From Rhodomicrobium sp. R_RK_3 (GTDB lineage: Bacteria; Pseudomonadota; Alphaproteobacteria; Rhizobiales; Rhodomicrobiaceae), in the NCBI RefSeq assembly GCF_002198715.1, contig NZ_MWLK01000001.1, positions 62,001-126,000 on the forward strand: DNA of 64,000 nt. Direction: 5' to 3'. Of the stretch, positions 56,252-64,000 are shown in pieces; positions within the stretch are counted from its first letter, which is position 1, and every line of letters begins with the position of its first letter. A program made the position numbers and the translations under genes. The notes beneath the pieces were generated by a model. It ran no database searches. It was not told the origin of the DNA and saw only the letters and a list, made by a program, of their open reading frames with translations.

Positions 56252-57190
56252 ATGAACGCGGCCGCCGAAGGGGCAAAGCCCCCGCTCGACGAGGTGATGC
56301 TGTCGATGGATGTCGTGGACACCATCCGCCAGGACCAGCGCGTCGCCGAGCAGGAGATGGACGAGGACACGCGGCGCAAAGGCCTGATCGCCCGGCTGCG
56401 TGAGATTTATCATGGTCAGGGCATCGAGGTGCCCGACCATATTCTCGAAGAGGGCGTCAGGGCGCTGGATGAACGGCGCTTCGTCTATGAGCCGCCGCGC
56501 TCCAGCTTCTCGGTGGCGCTCGCCCGGCTCTATGTCAGCCGCTGGCGCTGGGCGAAATCGGCCGGGGTGGTCGCACTGGTGCTTGGGGGCATCTCGCTGG
56601 GTTGGCAGGCGTTTCATGTCTGGCCGCAGGCGCAGCGGGAAGCTGCCGCCCGCACCGAACTCAGCACCACCCTGCCGAGCCGGCTCAACACGCTCCTTGC
56701 CACCGTCGATGCGGAAACCAGCAATCCCGCGGTCGAGGCCAAGGCCAAGCAGTTGCACGATTCCGGCCTCGCCGCCGCCGCCGCCGGACAGGCTGAGCCG
56801 GCGCGCGCCGCGTCCGCCGATCTCGCTGCGCTGCTCGACGAATTGCGCCTCGCCTACAACATCAAGATCGTCTCGCGCCCCGGCGAAATGAGCGGAATCT
56901 GGCGCGTGCCGAAGGTCAATCCGCAGGGCAAAAATTATTATCTCGTGGTCGAGGCGGTCGATGCGAATGGCCGCGTGCTCGAGCGCCCCGTCGTCAACGA
57001 GGAGACGGGCCGCGCGGAAAAAGTGAAGAAATGGGCGGTGCGGGTGCCTGAATCGACGTTCAGCGCGATCCAGGCTGATAAGCGCGACGATGGCATCATC
57101 CAGCGCGCGGTGATCGGCGTGAAGCGGCGCGGCGAACTCGATCCGGAATGGCGCATCGAAACCCTTGGGGGGGCGCTCACTCAATGGTGA
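56252..57190 (+). CDS. Single-pass membrane protein (DUF6384-like), operon gene 2
   Basis: This 312-residue protein has a cytoplasmic N-terminal part with a helical repeat (RKGLIARLREIYHGQGIEVP), one membrane helix at about 102-122 (KSAGVVALVLGGISLGWQAF) and a C-terminal domain of about 185 residues. That domain has a helical stalk, then a beta-rich end (KNYYLVVEAVDANGRVLERP, KWAVRVPESTF). I believe it corresponds to the family named DUF6384, without a known function. It starts 9 bases after gene 1 and overlaps gene 3 by 7 bp. It may anchor gene 1 and gene 3 products at the membrane. Confidence 0.7.
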   Translation: MNAAAEGAKPPLDEVMLSMDVVDTIRQDQRVAEQEMDEDTRRKGLIARLREIYHGQGIEVPDHILEEGVRALDERRFVYEPPRSSFSVALARLYVSRWRWAKSAGVVALVLGGISLGWQAFHVWPQAQREAAARTELSTTLPSRLNTLLATVDAETSNPAVEAKAKQLHDSGLAAAAAGQAEPARAASADLAALLDELRLAYNIKIVSRPGEMSGIWRVPKVNPQGKNYYLVVEAVDANGRVLERPVVNEETGRAEKVKKWAVRVPESTFSAIQADKRDDGIIQRAVIGVKRRGELDPEWRIETLGGALTQW

Positions 57191-58620
57191 TGGGAATGAT
57201 TACGGGGCGGCAGACGCTGGCCTCGATCGAGGAGGCCCTGCAACAGGTCAGCGCCGAGTCCAACCGGTTGAGCGCCGAGCTGGATAGCGCGACCCAGGAG
57301 AAGGCGCGGCTGATCGCCGAGCGCCTGACCGCTTTCCAGGAACTGGCGAAATTCCGCGCCAAGCTCGCCACGGTCGACGGCGTCATCGACGAGGCCGACC
57401 AGTTGTCCGCTCAGGTCACGACGATCCTGCAGGCGCGGCAGAAAACGCTGAACGCGCTGCAAAAGCGCGAAGCGGACGCCAATAGCACGCGCGAGCGCAT
57501 CCTCGCCGAGCAGAAGCTCCTCGATAAGGATGTCGAGCAACTGGAGAAGAAGCTCGACGCGCTCGGCGAAGCCGCCCGCAAGGCGCTGGCCGCCGATCCG
57601 GCCTATAATTCCCATGCCAAGCTCTATGCGGACTCGCGCGGCGTAGTGGAGAAGGCGAATGAGAAAGCGGCCAAATCCCGCGCCGAAGAAGCGGAGAAAG
57701 GCGCGCCTTATCGAAATGATCCGTTGTTCCTCTATTTGTGGGAGCGCAAATTCGCCACCTCGGACTATCCGCACAGGGGTCTCGTGCGCTGGCTCGATGG
57801 CTGGGTCGCGCGGCTGATCGGCTATCAGGAGGCGCGGCTCAATTTCAACATGCTGACCGCGATTCCGCAGCGCCTTGCCGAACACGCCGCGCGCATGGCG
57901 CAGATCATGAAGGCGGAGAAGGACGCGCTCGACGCCATCGAAGGCGCAAAAATCCGCGAACTCGCCGACGACGACCTCCCGCAAAAGCTTCGTGCCGCCC
58001 ATGCCAGCCGCGAAAAGCAGACCGCCGATATGCAGGCGTTGAACGCCGAGTTGCAGGAGACCGGCGCTCAGCTCAAAATCTACGCGGAAGGCCAGGACCA
58101 GTCCTTCCGTGCGGCGATCGATGGGACGACGAAATTTCTGGAAGGCGTCAATCTGGGGTCGTTGCTGCGCGATGCGCGGCGAACGCCCGATGTGCAGGAC
58201 GACGAGATCGTGGCGCTGATCGGCCGGCTGGCGGACGGGGTCAATGCCGTCGAGCAAGACGCTCAGAGCAAGCGCGCGGCGCTGGACGCCGCTTTCGCCC
58301 GCAAACAGGAATTGCTCCGCATCGCCTCTGAATTCCGGCGCGCGCGCTACGACCAGCCGGGCTCGGTGTTCGATGCGCCCTCGGGGAGCAACACGCAGCA
58401 ATGGCTGCAACTGCTCTTGCAGGGCGCGATCACGGCGGCCGATTACTGGATTCGCACCCAAAACAGCCAGCGCTGGCGCAATCGCCCCGGCGACGGTTAT
58501 CGGCGGTCGGATTTTCCGAGCAGTCGCGGCAGTGACTGGTTCGGCGGCGGCAGCAGCGGCGGCGGGTCTTCGGGCCGCAATGATTCCGGTCCGGATTTCC
58601 GTACCGGCGGTGGATTCTGA
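57184..58620 (+). CDS. Coiled-coil protein with Gly/Ser-rich tail, operon gene 3
   Basis: This 478-residue protein has a long coiled coil in its first 170 residues (ETASIEEALQQ-type heptads, VEQLEKKLDALGEAARKAL). A conserved middle follows with DPLFLYLWERKFATSDY and LVRWLDGWVARLIGYQEARL, then another helical stretch and a Gly/Ser/Asn/Arg tail (WFGGGSSGGGSSG). No catalytic motif is seen. The ATG at 57184 overlaps gene 2. The three genes form one operon whose members are all helical, which suggests a membrane-associated complex. The function is unknown. Confidence 0.7.
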   Translation: MVMGMITGRQTLASIEEALQQVSAESNRLSAELDSATQEKARLIAERLTAFQELAKFRAKLATVDGVIDEADQLSAQVTTILQARQKTLNALQKREADANSTRERILAEQKLLDKDVEQLEKKLDALGEAARKALAADPAYNSHAKLYADSRGVVEKANEKAAKSRAEEAEKGAPYRNDPLFLYLWERKFATSDYPHRGLVRWLDGWVARLIGYQEARLNFNMLTAIPQRLAEHAARMAQIMKAEKDALDAIEGAKIRELADDDLPQKLRAAHASREKQTADMQALNAELQETGAQLKIYAEGQDQSFRAAIDGTTKFLEGVNLGSLLRDARRTPDVQDDEIVALIGRLADGVNAVEQDAQSKRAALDAAFARKQELLRIASEFRRARYDQPGSVFDAPSGSNTQQWLQLLLQGAITAADYWIRTQNSQRWRNRPGDGYRRSDFPSSRGSDWFGGGSSGGGSSGRNDSGPDFRTGGGF

Positions 58621-58662
58621 AGGCTCGACCGGGTTGCCGGGCTGTACTCGGGTGAGAGCTGG

Positions 58663-59472
58663 CTACCGCTTCCCCTTCTTTTCCGTCTCCAGCGATTTTT
58701 TCAGCGCATCCATGATGCTGATGACGTTGGTGCTCGCCTCGGCTTCGTCTTTCTGCGCCTTCGCGGCAGGCTTCTTGCCCTTCTTCTTGCGTCGGCCTTC
58801 GATGATGTCCTTCAGGCGTTTCTGGACGGGATCGTCCACCATCGAGCGGTCCCAGGGCTGCGACAGATCCTCGATCAAACGCTCGACCAGCGCGACGCTC
58901 TTGGGATCGGGCTTTTCGATCTCGGCATCGCCGATATAATCCTTGGGATCGCGCACCTCGTCGCCGTAGCGTAGCGTCCAAAGCACGATGCCTTTGCCGC
59001 GCGGCTCCAGCATCACCGCCCGCTCCCGCCGGTAGAGCACCAGCCGCGAAATGCCGACAGTGTCTGTCGCCGCCATGGCGTCGCGGATCACGGAGAACGC
59101 CTCCTGAGCGACGTCGTCGTCGGGGAGCAGATAATGCGGGGTGTCGTACCAGATCCAATCGATGGAATTGGCGGGCACGAAGGTGTCGATGTTGATCGTG
59201 CGCGTGCTTTCCAGCCCGATTGCCTCGATCTCGTCGTCCTCCAAAGTGATGTAATGACCGGCGTCGGTCTCGTAGCCCTTGGCTTCGTCGCCTCCCTCGA
59301 CAGGCTTGCCGGTTTCCTCATCCACATAGCGTGTGCGCAGCCGGTTGCCGGTCGCGCTGTTCACGGTATGGAAGCGTACTTTCTCGCGTGAGGTCGTCGC
59401 CGGCGTCATCGCCACCGCGCAGGTGACGAGCGAGAGTTTGAGATAGCCCTTCCAGAATGTGCGCGGCGCCAT
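58663..59472 (-). CDS. ku: Non-homologous end joining protein Ku
   Basis: This 269-residue bacterial Ku forms a homodimeric ring on DNA ends and recruits LigD. The N-terminus is APRTFWKGYLKLSLVTCAVA. The core shows KGYETDAGHYITLEDDEIEA (split here), SIDWIWYDTPHYLLPDD and KGIVLWTLRYGDEVRD. A lysine-rich C-terminal tail (RRKKKGKKPAAKAQK) fits the DNA-bridging extension. The ATG at 59472 is chosen. No ligD is in the window. It is convergent with the coiled-coil operon. Confidence 0.95.
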   Translation of the reverse strand: MAPRTFWKGYLKLSLVTCAVAMTPATTSREKVRFHTVNSATGNRLRTRYVDEETGKPVEGGDEAKGYETDAGHYITLEDDEIEAIGLESTRTINIDTFVPANSIDWIWYDTPHYLLPDDDVAQEAFSVIRDAMAATDTVGISRLVLYRRERAVMLEPRGKGIVLWTLRYGDEVRDPKDYIGDAEIEKPDPKSVALVERLIEDLSQPWDRSMVDDPVQKRLKDIIEGRRKKKGKKPAAKAQKDEAEASTNVISIMDALKKSLETEKKGKR

Positions 59473-59526
59473 GCGGAGCCTCCATTGGCTCTGGGGCGAA
59501 CACTCGATCGGTAAATCCGTTCCCAA

Positions 59527-60216
59527 CTATGTGGGTCCGCCGCTCACCCTCTGGAGCATCCAGGCGGCGGCAGTATCGAGGAGTTCGCCAAGGACTTCCG
59601 CGTCCTTGCGCCCGGACTTGGCCGGAACGTGAAAGGCGTGGTCGGCTTCTTGAGCGAGCGCCAATGTCGCGCGCGGGCCCAGCGCCGCGATGACGGGGCG
59701 CAGCAGGTCGAGCAGCGCCAGCGCGTCACGCGTGCCTTGCAGGAACAGCAGGGGGATGTCGGTTTCAAGGAGGTGGTCGGCACGGATAGCCGAAGGCTTA
59801 CCCGCGGGATGAAGCGGAAAGGCCAAGAACACCAGCCCGCGCACACCGGGGAGCGCCGCGATCGCCTGCGCCTGCGAGGTCATGCGCCCTCCGAACGACT
59901 TGCCGCCGGCAAATAGCGGCAGGTCCCCTGCCAGCCGCGCCGCCTCCGCAACAGCAGCGCGCACGGCCCCATGCGCGATGACGGGCGCGTCGGGACGGCC
60001 GGAACCGCGCTCCATATACGGAAATTGAAAACGCAACGTCGCGATACCGCGTTCGGCGAGGCCATCCGCGACGGCCTGCATGGAACGATGTGCCATGCCC
60101 GCGCCGGCGCCGTGCGCTAGGACGAGGCAGGCGCGCGCCCCGTCCGGCTTGAGCCACAGGCCGGAGACAGTTCCGCCGGCTTCGATCGGGATGGTCAAAG
60201 TTTGCGCGGGCGCCAT
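59527..60216 (-). CDS. Alpha/beta hydrolase (Tex30/KANL3-like)
   Basis: This 229-residue alpha/beta-hydrolase fold protein has LVLAHGAGAGMAHRSM, then LRFQFPYMERGSGRPD, and the nucleophile S107 in GGKSFGGRM (G-x-S-x-G). The acid is in LFLQGTRDAL and the histidine is in ADHAFHV. This layout matches the KANL3/Tex30-type hydrolase group whose substrates are mostly unknown. The ATG at 60216 is chosen because the 21 upstream codons are not conserved-looking. It lies between ku and xthA, all on the minus strand. Confidence 0.82.
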   Translation of the reverse strand: MAPAQTLTIPIEAGGTVSGLWLKPDGARACLVLAHGAGAGMAHRSMQAVADGLAERGIATLRFQFPYMERGSGRPDAPVIAHGAVRAAVAEAARLAGDLPLFAGGKSFGGRMTSQAQAIAALPGVRGLVFLAFPLHPAGKPSAIRADHLLETDIPLLFLQGTRDALALLDLLRPVIAALGPRATLALAQEADHAFHVPAKSGRKDAEVLGELLDTAAAWMLQRVSGGPT

Positions 60217-60310
60217 GCACGCGATAGTAGCGCGGCGCAAAGGCGTTGGCAGCAACCGAAAACCACGCTTTGGCGCCATCCAGGCGCACGGACCGCCCGT
60301 TTAGCCGTGA

Positions 60311-61090
60311 TCAGCGCAAGGCGATCCAGGCGGGCGCATGATCGCTGGCGCCCTGCTCGCCGCGCACGGCCATGTCGACGCCCGCGCCCGTCAGCCGCCG
60401 GGCAAGGTCAGGGGTCAGCAGAAAATGATCGAGCCGGAGCCCGGCATTGCGCTCCCAGCGATGGCGTTTGTAATCCCAGAATGTGTAGATGCGCTTTTCG
60501 GGGTGGAGCCTGCGGATAGCGTCCGTCCAGCCCTGCGCGAGCAGCTTTGCGAAAGCGGCCCGGCTTTCGGGCTGCAGCAGCGCGTCGTCATCCCAGGATT
60601 TGGTCGGATAGATGTCGATATCGGTAGGCACAACATTGTAGTCACCGGCGAGTACGGCTGGAATGCCGGCTGCCTTCAGCGTCGCGGCATGGGTGATGAG
60701 GCGCTCGAACCATGCGAGCTTGTAGTCGAATTTTGGTCCCGGTTGTGGATTGCCGTTCGGCAGATAGAGGCAGCCGATCAGCACTCCGGCGACAGCAGCC
60801 TCGATATAGCGGCTCTGCGCATCGGAAATATCGCCCGGCAGACCGATCCGGGTCAGAATGGGCGTGGTGCCCTTGGCAAGGATTGCGACTCCGTTCCAAG
60901 TCTTCTGGCCGTGCCAGACGGCGGAGTATCCGGCTTCGGCTAGCGCGGCTTCCGGAAAATTCTCCTGCGCGGCCTTGAGTTCCTGCAGGCAGGCCACGTC
61001 CGGACTGGTGCTTTCGAGCCAGCCGAGCAAGCTCGGGAGCCGGCGATTGACATTGTTGACGTTGAAGCTGGCTATTTTCACGGCGGCCAT
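60311..61090 (-). CDS. xthA: Exodeoxyribonuclease III
   Basis: This 259-residue Mg-dependent AP endonuclease and 3'-5' exonuclease belongs to the EEP superfamily. Motifs: IASFNVNNVNRRLP, CLQELKA (metal-binding E), YLPNGNPQPGPKFDYKL in part, LAGDYNVVPTDIDIY (catalytic D/N), RLDHFLLTPDL and ASDHAPAW (catalytic H). It is complete. Together with ku it makes a small repair group, though the genes may be transcribed separately (gap of 94 bases to the hydrolase). Confidence 0.95.
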   Translation of the reverse strand: MAAVKIASFNVNNVNRRLPSLLGWLESTSPDVACLQELKAAQENFPEAALAEAGYSAVWHGQKTWNGVAILAKGTTPILTRIGLPGDISDAQSRYIEAAVAGVLIGCLYLPNGNPQPGPKFDYKLAWFERLITHAATLKAAGIPAVLAGDYNVVPTDIDIYPTKSWDDDALLQPESRAAFAKLLAQGWTDAIRRLHPEKRIYTFWDYKRHRWERNAGLRLDHFLLTPDLARRLTGAGVDMAVRGEQGASDHAPAWIALR

Positions 61091-61257
61091 GATCCTGCGA
61101 ACAGCTCTTCTTTTTAATCAATTGAAACTCAAGCAATTTCACGCTGAGCGCAACTCTGATCACGCGTCCGGGAGGCGTCTTTTCTGACCGGCGTCACGAC
61201 CCATCTCAAGGCTACGGTCGAGCAGAAGCTCAGCCACCTAAAAAACTGGAGAAGATC

Positions 61258-61419
61258 ATGACCACGTTCGTTCGTTCCGCACTCGTCGCTCTCGCCTTTT
61301 TCGGCGCCGTTTCCGCCGCCTCCGCTGCTCCGCGCTACAACGCTGACCGCAATTTGGGCGTCTTTCCCGGCTCGCCCGCAATCTCCGATTTCGATGCCGC
61401 CATCAATAAGGCCGGCTAA
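61258..61419 (+). CDS. 53-residue exported hypothetical protein
   Basis: This very short gene starts with ATG at 61258 after a GGAGAAG site. The first 22-24 residues are a signal peptide (VRSALVALAFFGAVSAASAA). The mature part is about 30 residues: PRYNADRNLGVFPGSPAI then SDFDAAINKAG. A 13-bp hairpin follows 20 bases after the stop, so the gene has a start site, a signal sequence and an end of its own. No family is recognised. Confidence 0.65.
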   Translation: MTTFVRSALVALAFFGAVSAASAAPRYNADRNLGVFPGSPAISDFDAAINKAG

Positions 61420-61438
61420 TACGATTTAGCGACGGTCA

Positions 61439-61470
61439 AATGGGCTCGGGGGGAAATCCCCGGGCCCATT
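61439..61470 (+). terminator. Hairpin after the 53-residue gene
   Basis: AATGGGCTCGGGG pairs with CCCCGGGCCCATT (13 bp with one T-G pair, loop GGAAAT). There is only a short T-stretch after it, so termination may be partial. Confidence 0.6.
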
Positions 61471-61616
61471 CTCATGCGTGCGCCTAGCATCCTATTTCGG
61501 TCCGACCGTTATCGGACCCTTAATCCAACTGTAAAAACGTTGAAAGCGGACTTGCCGCCCCTTCCGATCTTGCCTGTCATAGGGCTGGATTGCCCGTGAT
61601 TGCTGGGAGGAAGTGG

Positions 61617-62657
61617 ATGCAAGCATATCGATCGCTCACACGTCGCTCCGTCCTGGCGGCCCTCATGGCCGCCCTGGTCTCGTGCTGGTCGCCGGCTGCC
61701 GTCTTGGCGCAATCGGCCGATCCGCTGCCATCTTGGAACGAGGGACCGGCCAAGGCATCGATCCTCAGCTTCGTCGGCCGCGTCACCGCGCCGGACTCGC
61801 CGGCCTACCTGCCGGAAATCGAGCGCATCGCCGTCTTCGACAATGACGGGACGCTTTGGCCGGAGCACCCGATGTACGCTCAGCTTGCTTTCGCGCTCGA
61901 CCGTGTAAAAACGCTCGCGCCCAAGCATCCGGAGTGGCGCAAGCAGCAGCCGTTCAGGGCCGCGCTTGACGGCGATATGAAGACGCTGGCGGCGTCCGGC
62001 GAACGCGACCTAGTGCAACTGATGGTCGCCACTCATAGCGGCATGACCACCGATGCCTTCGAGCAGATCGTCACCGATTGGCTGGCATCGGCGCGGCACC
62101 CGCACTTCAACCGCCTCTACACCGATCTCGCCTATCAGCCGATGCTCGAACTGCTCAGCTATTTGCGCGCCAATGGTTTCAAGACTTACATCGCCTCTGG
62201 CGGCGGCGTCGAGTTCATGCGGCCATGGACCGGGCGCGTCTATGGCGTGCCGCCGGAGCAGGTGATCGGCACGTCGGTCAAGACCCGCTTCGAAATGCGC
62301 AACGGCAGGCCGCAGCTTTACCGTATCGGCGAGGTCAATTTCATCGACGATAAGGCAGGCAAGCCGGTCGGCATCTGGGAGGCCATTGGCCGCCGCCCGG
62401 TCGCGGCTTTCGGCAATTCCGACGGCGATCTGGAAATGCTGCAATGGACCACCTTGGCGGGTGGCGGACGCTTCGGCCTGATCGTGCATCACACCGATGC
62501 CGAGCGCGAATACGCCTATGATCGCGACACGACTTTCGGACGGCTCGACAAGGCGCTTGATGCCGCGGCCATCAACCAATGGACGGTCGTGGATATGAAG
62601 ACCGACTGGAAGGTGATTTTCGCGCCCGAAACAGAAGGACGTCCGGTCGGCGAATGA
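61617..62657 (+). CDS. Exported HAD-superfamily phosphatase
   Basis: This 346-residue protein has a signal peptide (about 1-31, with RRSVLAALMAALVSCW, AVLAQ). The HAD domain has motif I VFDNDGTLW (D75, D77) and the threonine/serine motif TYIASGGGVEF. The acidic motif is AFGNSDGDLEML, and the rest is YAYDRDTTFGRLDKAL near the end. The substrate is unknown, and the location should be periplasmic. The ATG at 61617 follows GGGAGG by six bases. A longer in-frame start at 61590 has no ribosome site. Confidence 0.85.
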   Translation: MQAYRSLTRRSVLAALMAALVSCWSPAAVLAQSADPLPSWNEGPAKASILSFVGRVTAPDSPAYLPEIERIAVFDNDGTLWPEHPMYAQLAFALDRVKTLAPKHPEWRKQQPFRAALDGDMKTLAASGERDLVQLMVATHSGMTTDAFEQIVTDWLASARHPHFNRLYTDLAYQPMLELLSYLRANGFKTYIASGGGVEFMRPWTGRVYGVPPEQVIGTSVKTRFEMRNGRPQLYRIGEVNFIDDKAGKPVGIWEAIGRRPVAAFGNSDGDLEMLQWTTLAGGGRFGLIVHHTDAEREYAYDRDTTFGRLDKALDAAAINQWTVVDMKTDWKVIFAPETEGRPVGE

Positions 62658-62729
62658 TGCAGGGGAAAAATGAGGGCGGCGCCGGACCCCGGTGCCACCC
62701 CTTGTATCTCAAAGCCTAAAGCCGATGGC

Positions 62730-63047
62730 CTAGCGGCCGCCGCCGCCACCATCGCCACCGCCGCCGCCGCCGATCTCTTCGTCCTGCGCGCCCCAGAAGT
62801 CGACGGTCGCATCCCGCAGCGTCTGCTTGCAATCCGAAGCGCAATCGACCCAGCCACCGCCGGGAATGCGGACATGCCGGGCGCCATTTTCCCGAATGCG
62901 GACAGGCGCGGTAATGCGCTGGTCCTTAAAGTCGCCGGTGACCGTGACCGTGTCGTAATTGGTCTTGGCGAAGGCCGTCAGGCTCGCCGCACCGAGAGAC
63001 GACGCAATCAGAGCGGCGGTCAGCGCAGATTTTCCGATGATTTGCAT
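62730..63047 (-). CDS. Small exported Gly-rich hypothetical protein
   Basis: This 105-residue protein has a signal peptide (1-27, LTAFA-K). The mature domain has VTVTGDFKDQRITAPVRI, then GARHVRIPGGGWVDCASDC and KQTLRDATVDFWGAQ. It ends in a low-complexity Gly/Asp tail (GGGGGGDGGGGGR). The two cysteines four residues apart may bond. The ATG at 63047 is chosen (MQIIGKSAL). It is convergent with the HAD gene. The function is unknown. Confidence 0.65.
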   Translation of the reverse strand: MQIIGKSALTAALIASSLGAASLTAFAKTNYDTVTVTGDFKDQRITAPVRIRENGARHVRIPGGGWVDCASDCKQTLRDATVDFWGAQDEEIGGGGGGDGGGGGR

Positions 63048-63256
63048 TCCAGTACTCCCACCTGTAGGAACTTGTTCAACTGGCCATATCCGCCGGCGCG
63101 GAAATGACAATCTCATGCGTCTACAAGCGGGAGGGTAGCGCCAAAATTTATCGCGTTACGAGACGGAAATCCCCTCAAGACGAATACAGTGTCAATGCGC
63201 GACCTGCGAGTTAATCGGTTTTCTTTAGTTGCCTTTATCCAATACCGGCACCCGCG

Positions 63257-64000
63257 TCAGAAGCGGCTGGTTAAGCCGACCACCGGGCCATATTCCACGT
63301 CGTCGATCTTATATTCGAACCGGCCCGAGCCCTCCGAGAAGTCGACCGCGAGCGCCCGGTAGCCGACATAGCCCTCCATCGGCATCCCGAACAGAGTGCA
63401 GGCCTGGAAATTATAGGCGCCGATGACCTGCCAGGAGAAATCGCTGCCGGCGCCGAAGCCGCCGACATCGCCGCGCAGGACCAGTTCCTGGCCGAGCGCA
63501 CGCTCATAGCGCAGCCGGGCGCCGATGAACGGGTCGGCCCATTCGACAGTGCCGGACCTGGCGATGGCGCGATTGCGGGTAATGCGCAGGCCGTCGCGGT
63601 CGAACGTCGAGGACAGATCGGCGGAAACGTCGAGTTCCTGGCGCCAATAGCGAGCGCCGCCGAGCACGTCTAGCGCCAGCGAGCTGTTCCTGCCGGAATT
63701 GACCCCCGAATACCACGCGCCCACCTCATAGGCGCCGCCGACCTCGACGGTCGCCTGCTCGAAATCGACGCTGATATCGGCGCCGAGCCGTCCGGCCACC
63801 CGTCCATTGACCGCGCGCGCGAAATCCTTGCTGTCGGTGAGCTTGGCGTAAACGATATCGTTGAAGAGGCTGACCGGGCCGCGCCGCATCTCCGCGTAAC
63901 TCATCCAGGCCGGGATGCCATCGAAATCGAGATGGTCGAGGATCTCGCTGATACTGGCCTCGACGTCCAGCTTGCGCCCCTTGACGATGGCATCGCCCGA
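63257..64000 (-). CDS. Partial outer-membrane beta-barrel-like protein
   Basis: The frame is open to the right edge of the window, so the N-terminus is missing and 247 residues are visible. The start region reads IVKGRKLDVEASISEILDHL and AWMSYAEMRRGPVSLFNDIV. This is followed by alternating hydrophobic strands (GGAYEVGAWYSGV, FIGARLRYERALG, SWQVIGAYNFQAC) ending in GLTSRF. The C-terminal phenylalanine and strand pattern suggest an outer-membrane barrel. No specific family is assigned. Confidence 0.7.
   Translation of the reverse strand, partial: SGDAIVKGRKLDVEASISEILDHLDFDGIPAWMSYAEMRRGPVSLFNDIVYAKLTDSKDFARAVNGRVAGRLGADISVDFEQATVEVGGAYEVGAWYSGVNSGRNSSLALDVLGGARYWRQELDVSADLSSTFDRDGLRITRNRAIARSGTVEWADPFIGARLRYERALGQELVLRGDVGGFGAGSDFSWQVIGAYNFQACTLFGMPMEGYVGYRALAVDFSEGSGRFEYKIDDVEYGPVVGLTSRF

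Overview
The window is GC-rich chromosomal DNA of an alphaproteobacterium, most likely of the order Hyphomicrobiales (Rhizobiales). Support: the gene order rpsB-tsf-pyrH-frr-uppS-cdsA-dxr-rseP-bamA-lpxD-fabZ-lpxA-lpxI-lpxB next to gltA/gltX/comEC/lexA; LpxI in place of LpxH; a direct-repeat GAAC-N7-GAAC LexA box; and the petABC-trmL-hemF neighbourhood. The genus is not resolved. No rRNA, tRNA, CRISPR array, insertion sequence or complete prophage was seen.

Layout. 1-6.2 kb (+ strand): the 3' end of an unknown gene, a SixA-like phosphatase, then the compact run trpG-trpD-trpC-moaC-moeA and lexA with its own SOS box. 6.2-7.4 kb: a gene-free patch of decayed tandem copies of the lexA 3' end mixed with two palindromic repeat families (called R1 and R2 here). 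7.4-13.1 kb: comEC (-) divergent from gltX and gltA (+). 13.6-28.8 kb (- strand): a long conserved block running from translation genes (rpsB, tsf, frr), pyrH and isoprenoid/phospholipid genes (dxr, uppS, cdsA) to the outer-membrane genes (rseP, bamA, lpxD, fabZ, lpxA, lpxI, lpxB).

29.1-32.3 kb: a DUF2254 membrane-protein gene bracketed by a 66-67 bp direct repeat, followed by a low-GC four-gene cassette (30649-32295). All four of its products look like helix-turn-helix proteins, and the last carries an additional nuclease-like domain. This is the clearest horizontally acquired block and the best candidate for an undescribed, possibly defence-related, system. 32.3-43.7 kb (- strand): dnaE, a small GIY-YIG protein, a 600 bp stretch rich in hairpins, lolD, lolC/E, proS, kup and apt. 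43.9-50.0 kb: mtnP, an exported molybdopterin-fold protein, the cytochrome bc1 operon petABC (-), then trmL and hemF (+).

50.0-64.0 kb: a glycolipid-binding-like protein, uvrC (with a palindromic repeat inside its reading frame) and a rhomboid protease (-); a DUF1311 protein with a decayed second copy; an EF-hand protein; a three-gene helical/coiled-coil operon; a Ku end-joining protein; an alpha/beta hydrolase; exonuclease III; and several small exported proteins ending in a truncated outer-membrane barrel gene.

Four repeat families punctuate the window: R1 (about 110 bp, ends CCGTCG/CGACGG), R2 (about 100 bp, 27-bp inverted ends), R3 (133-149 bp, ends GCCCCCTCACCC/GGGTGAGGGGGC) and R4 (66-67 bp direct-repeat pair). 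All assignments come from reading the translated and raw sequence. No database search was run.
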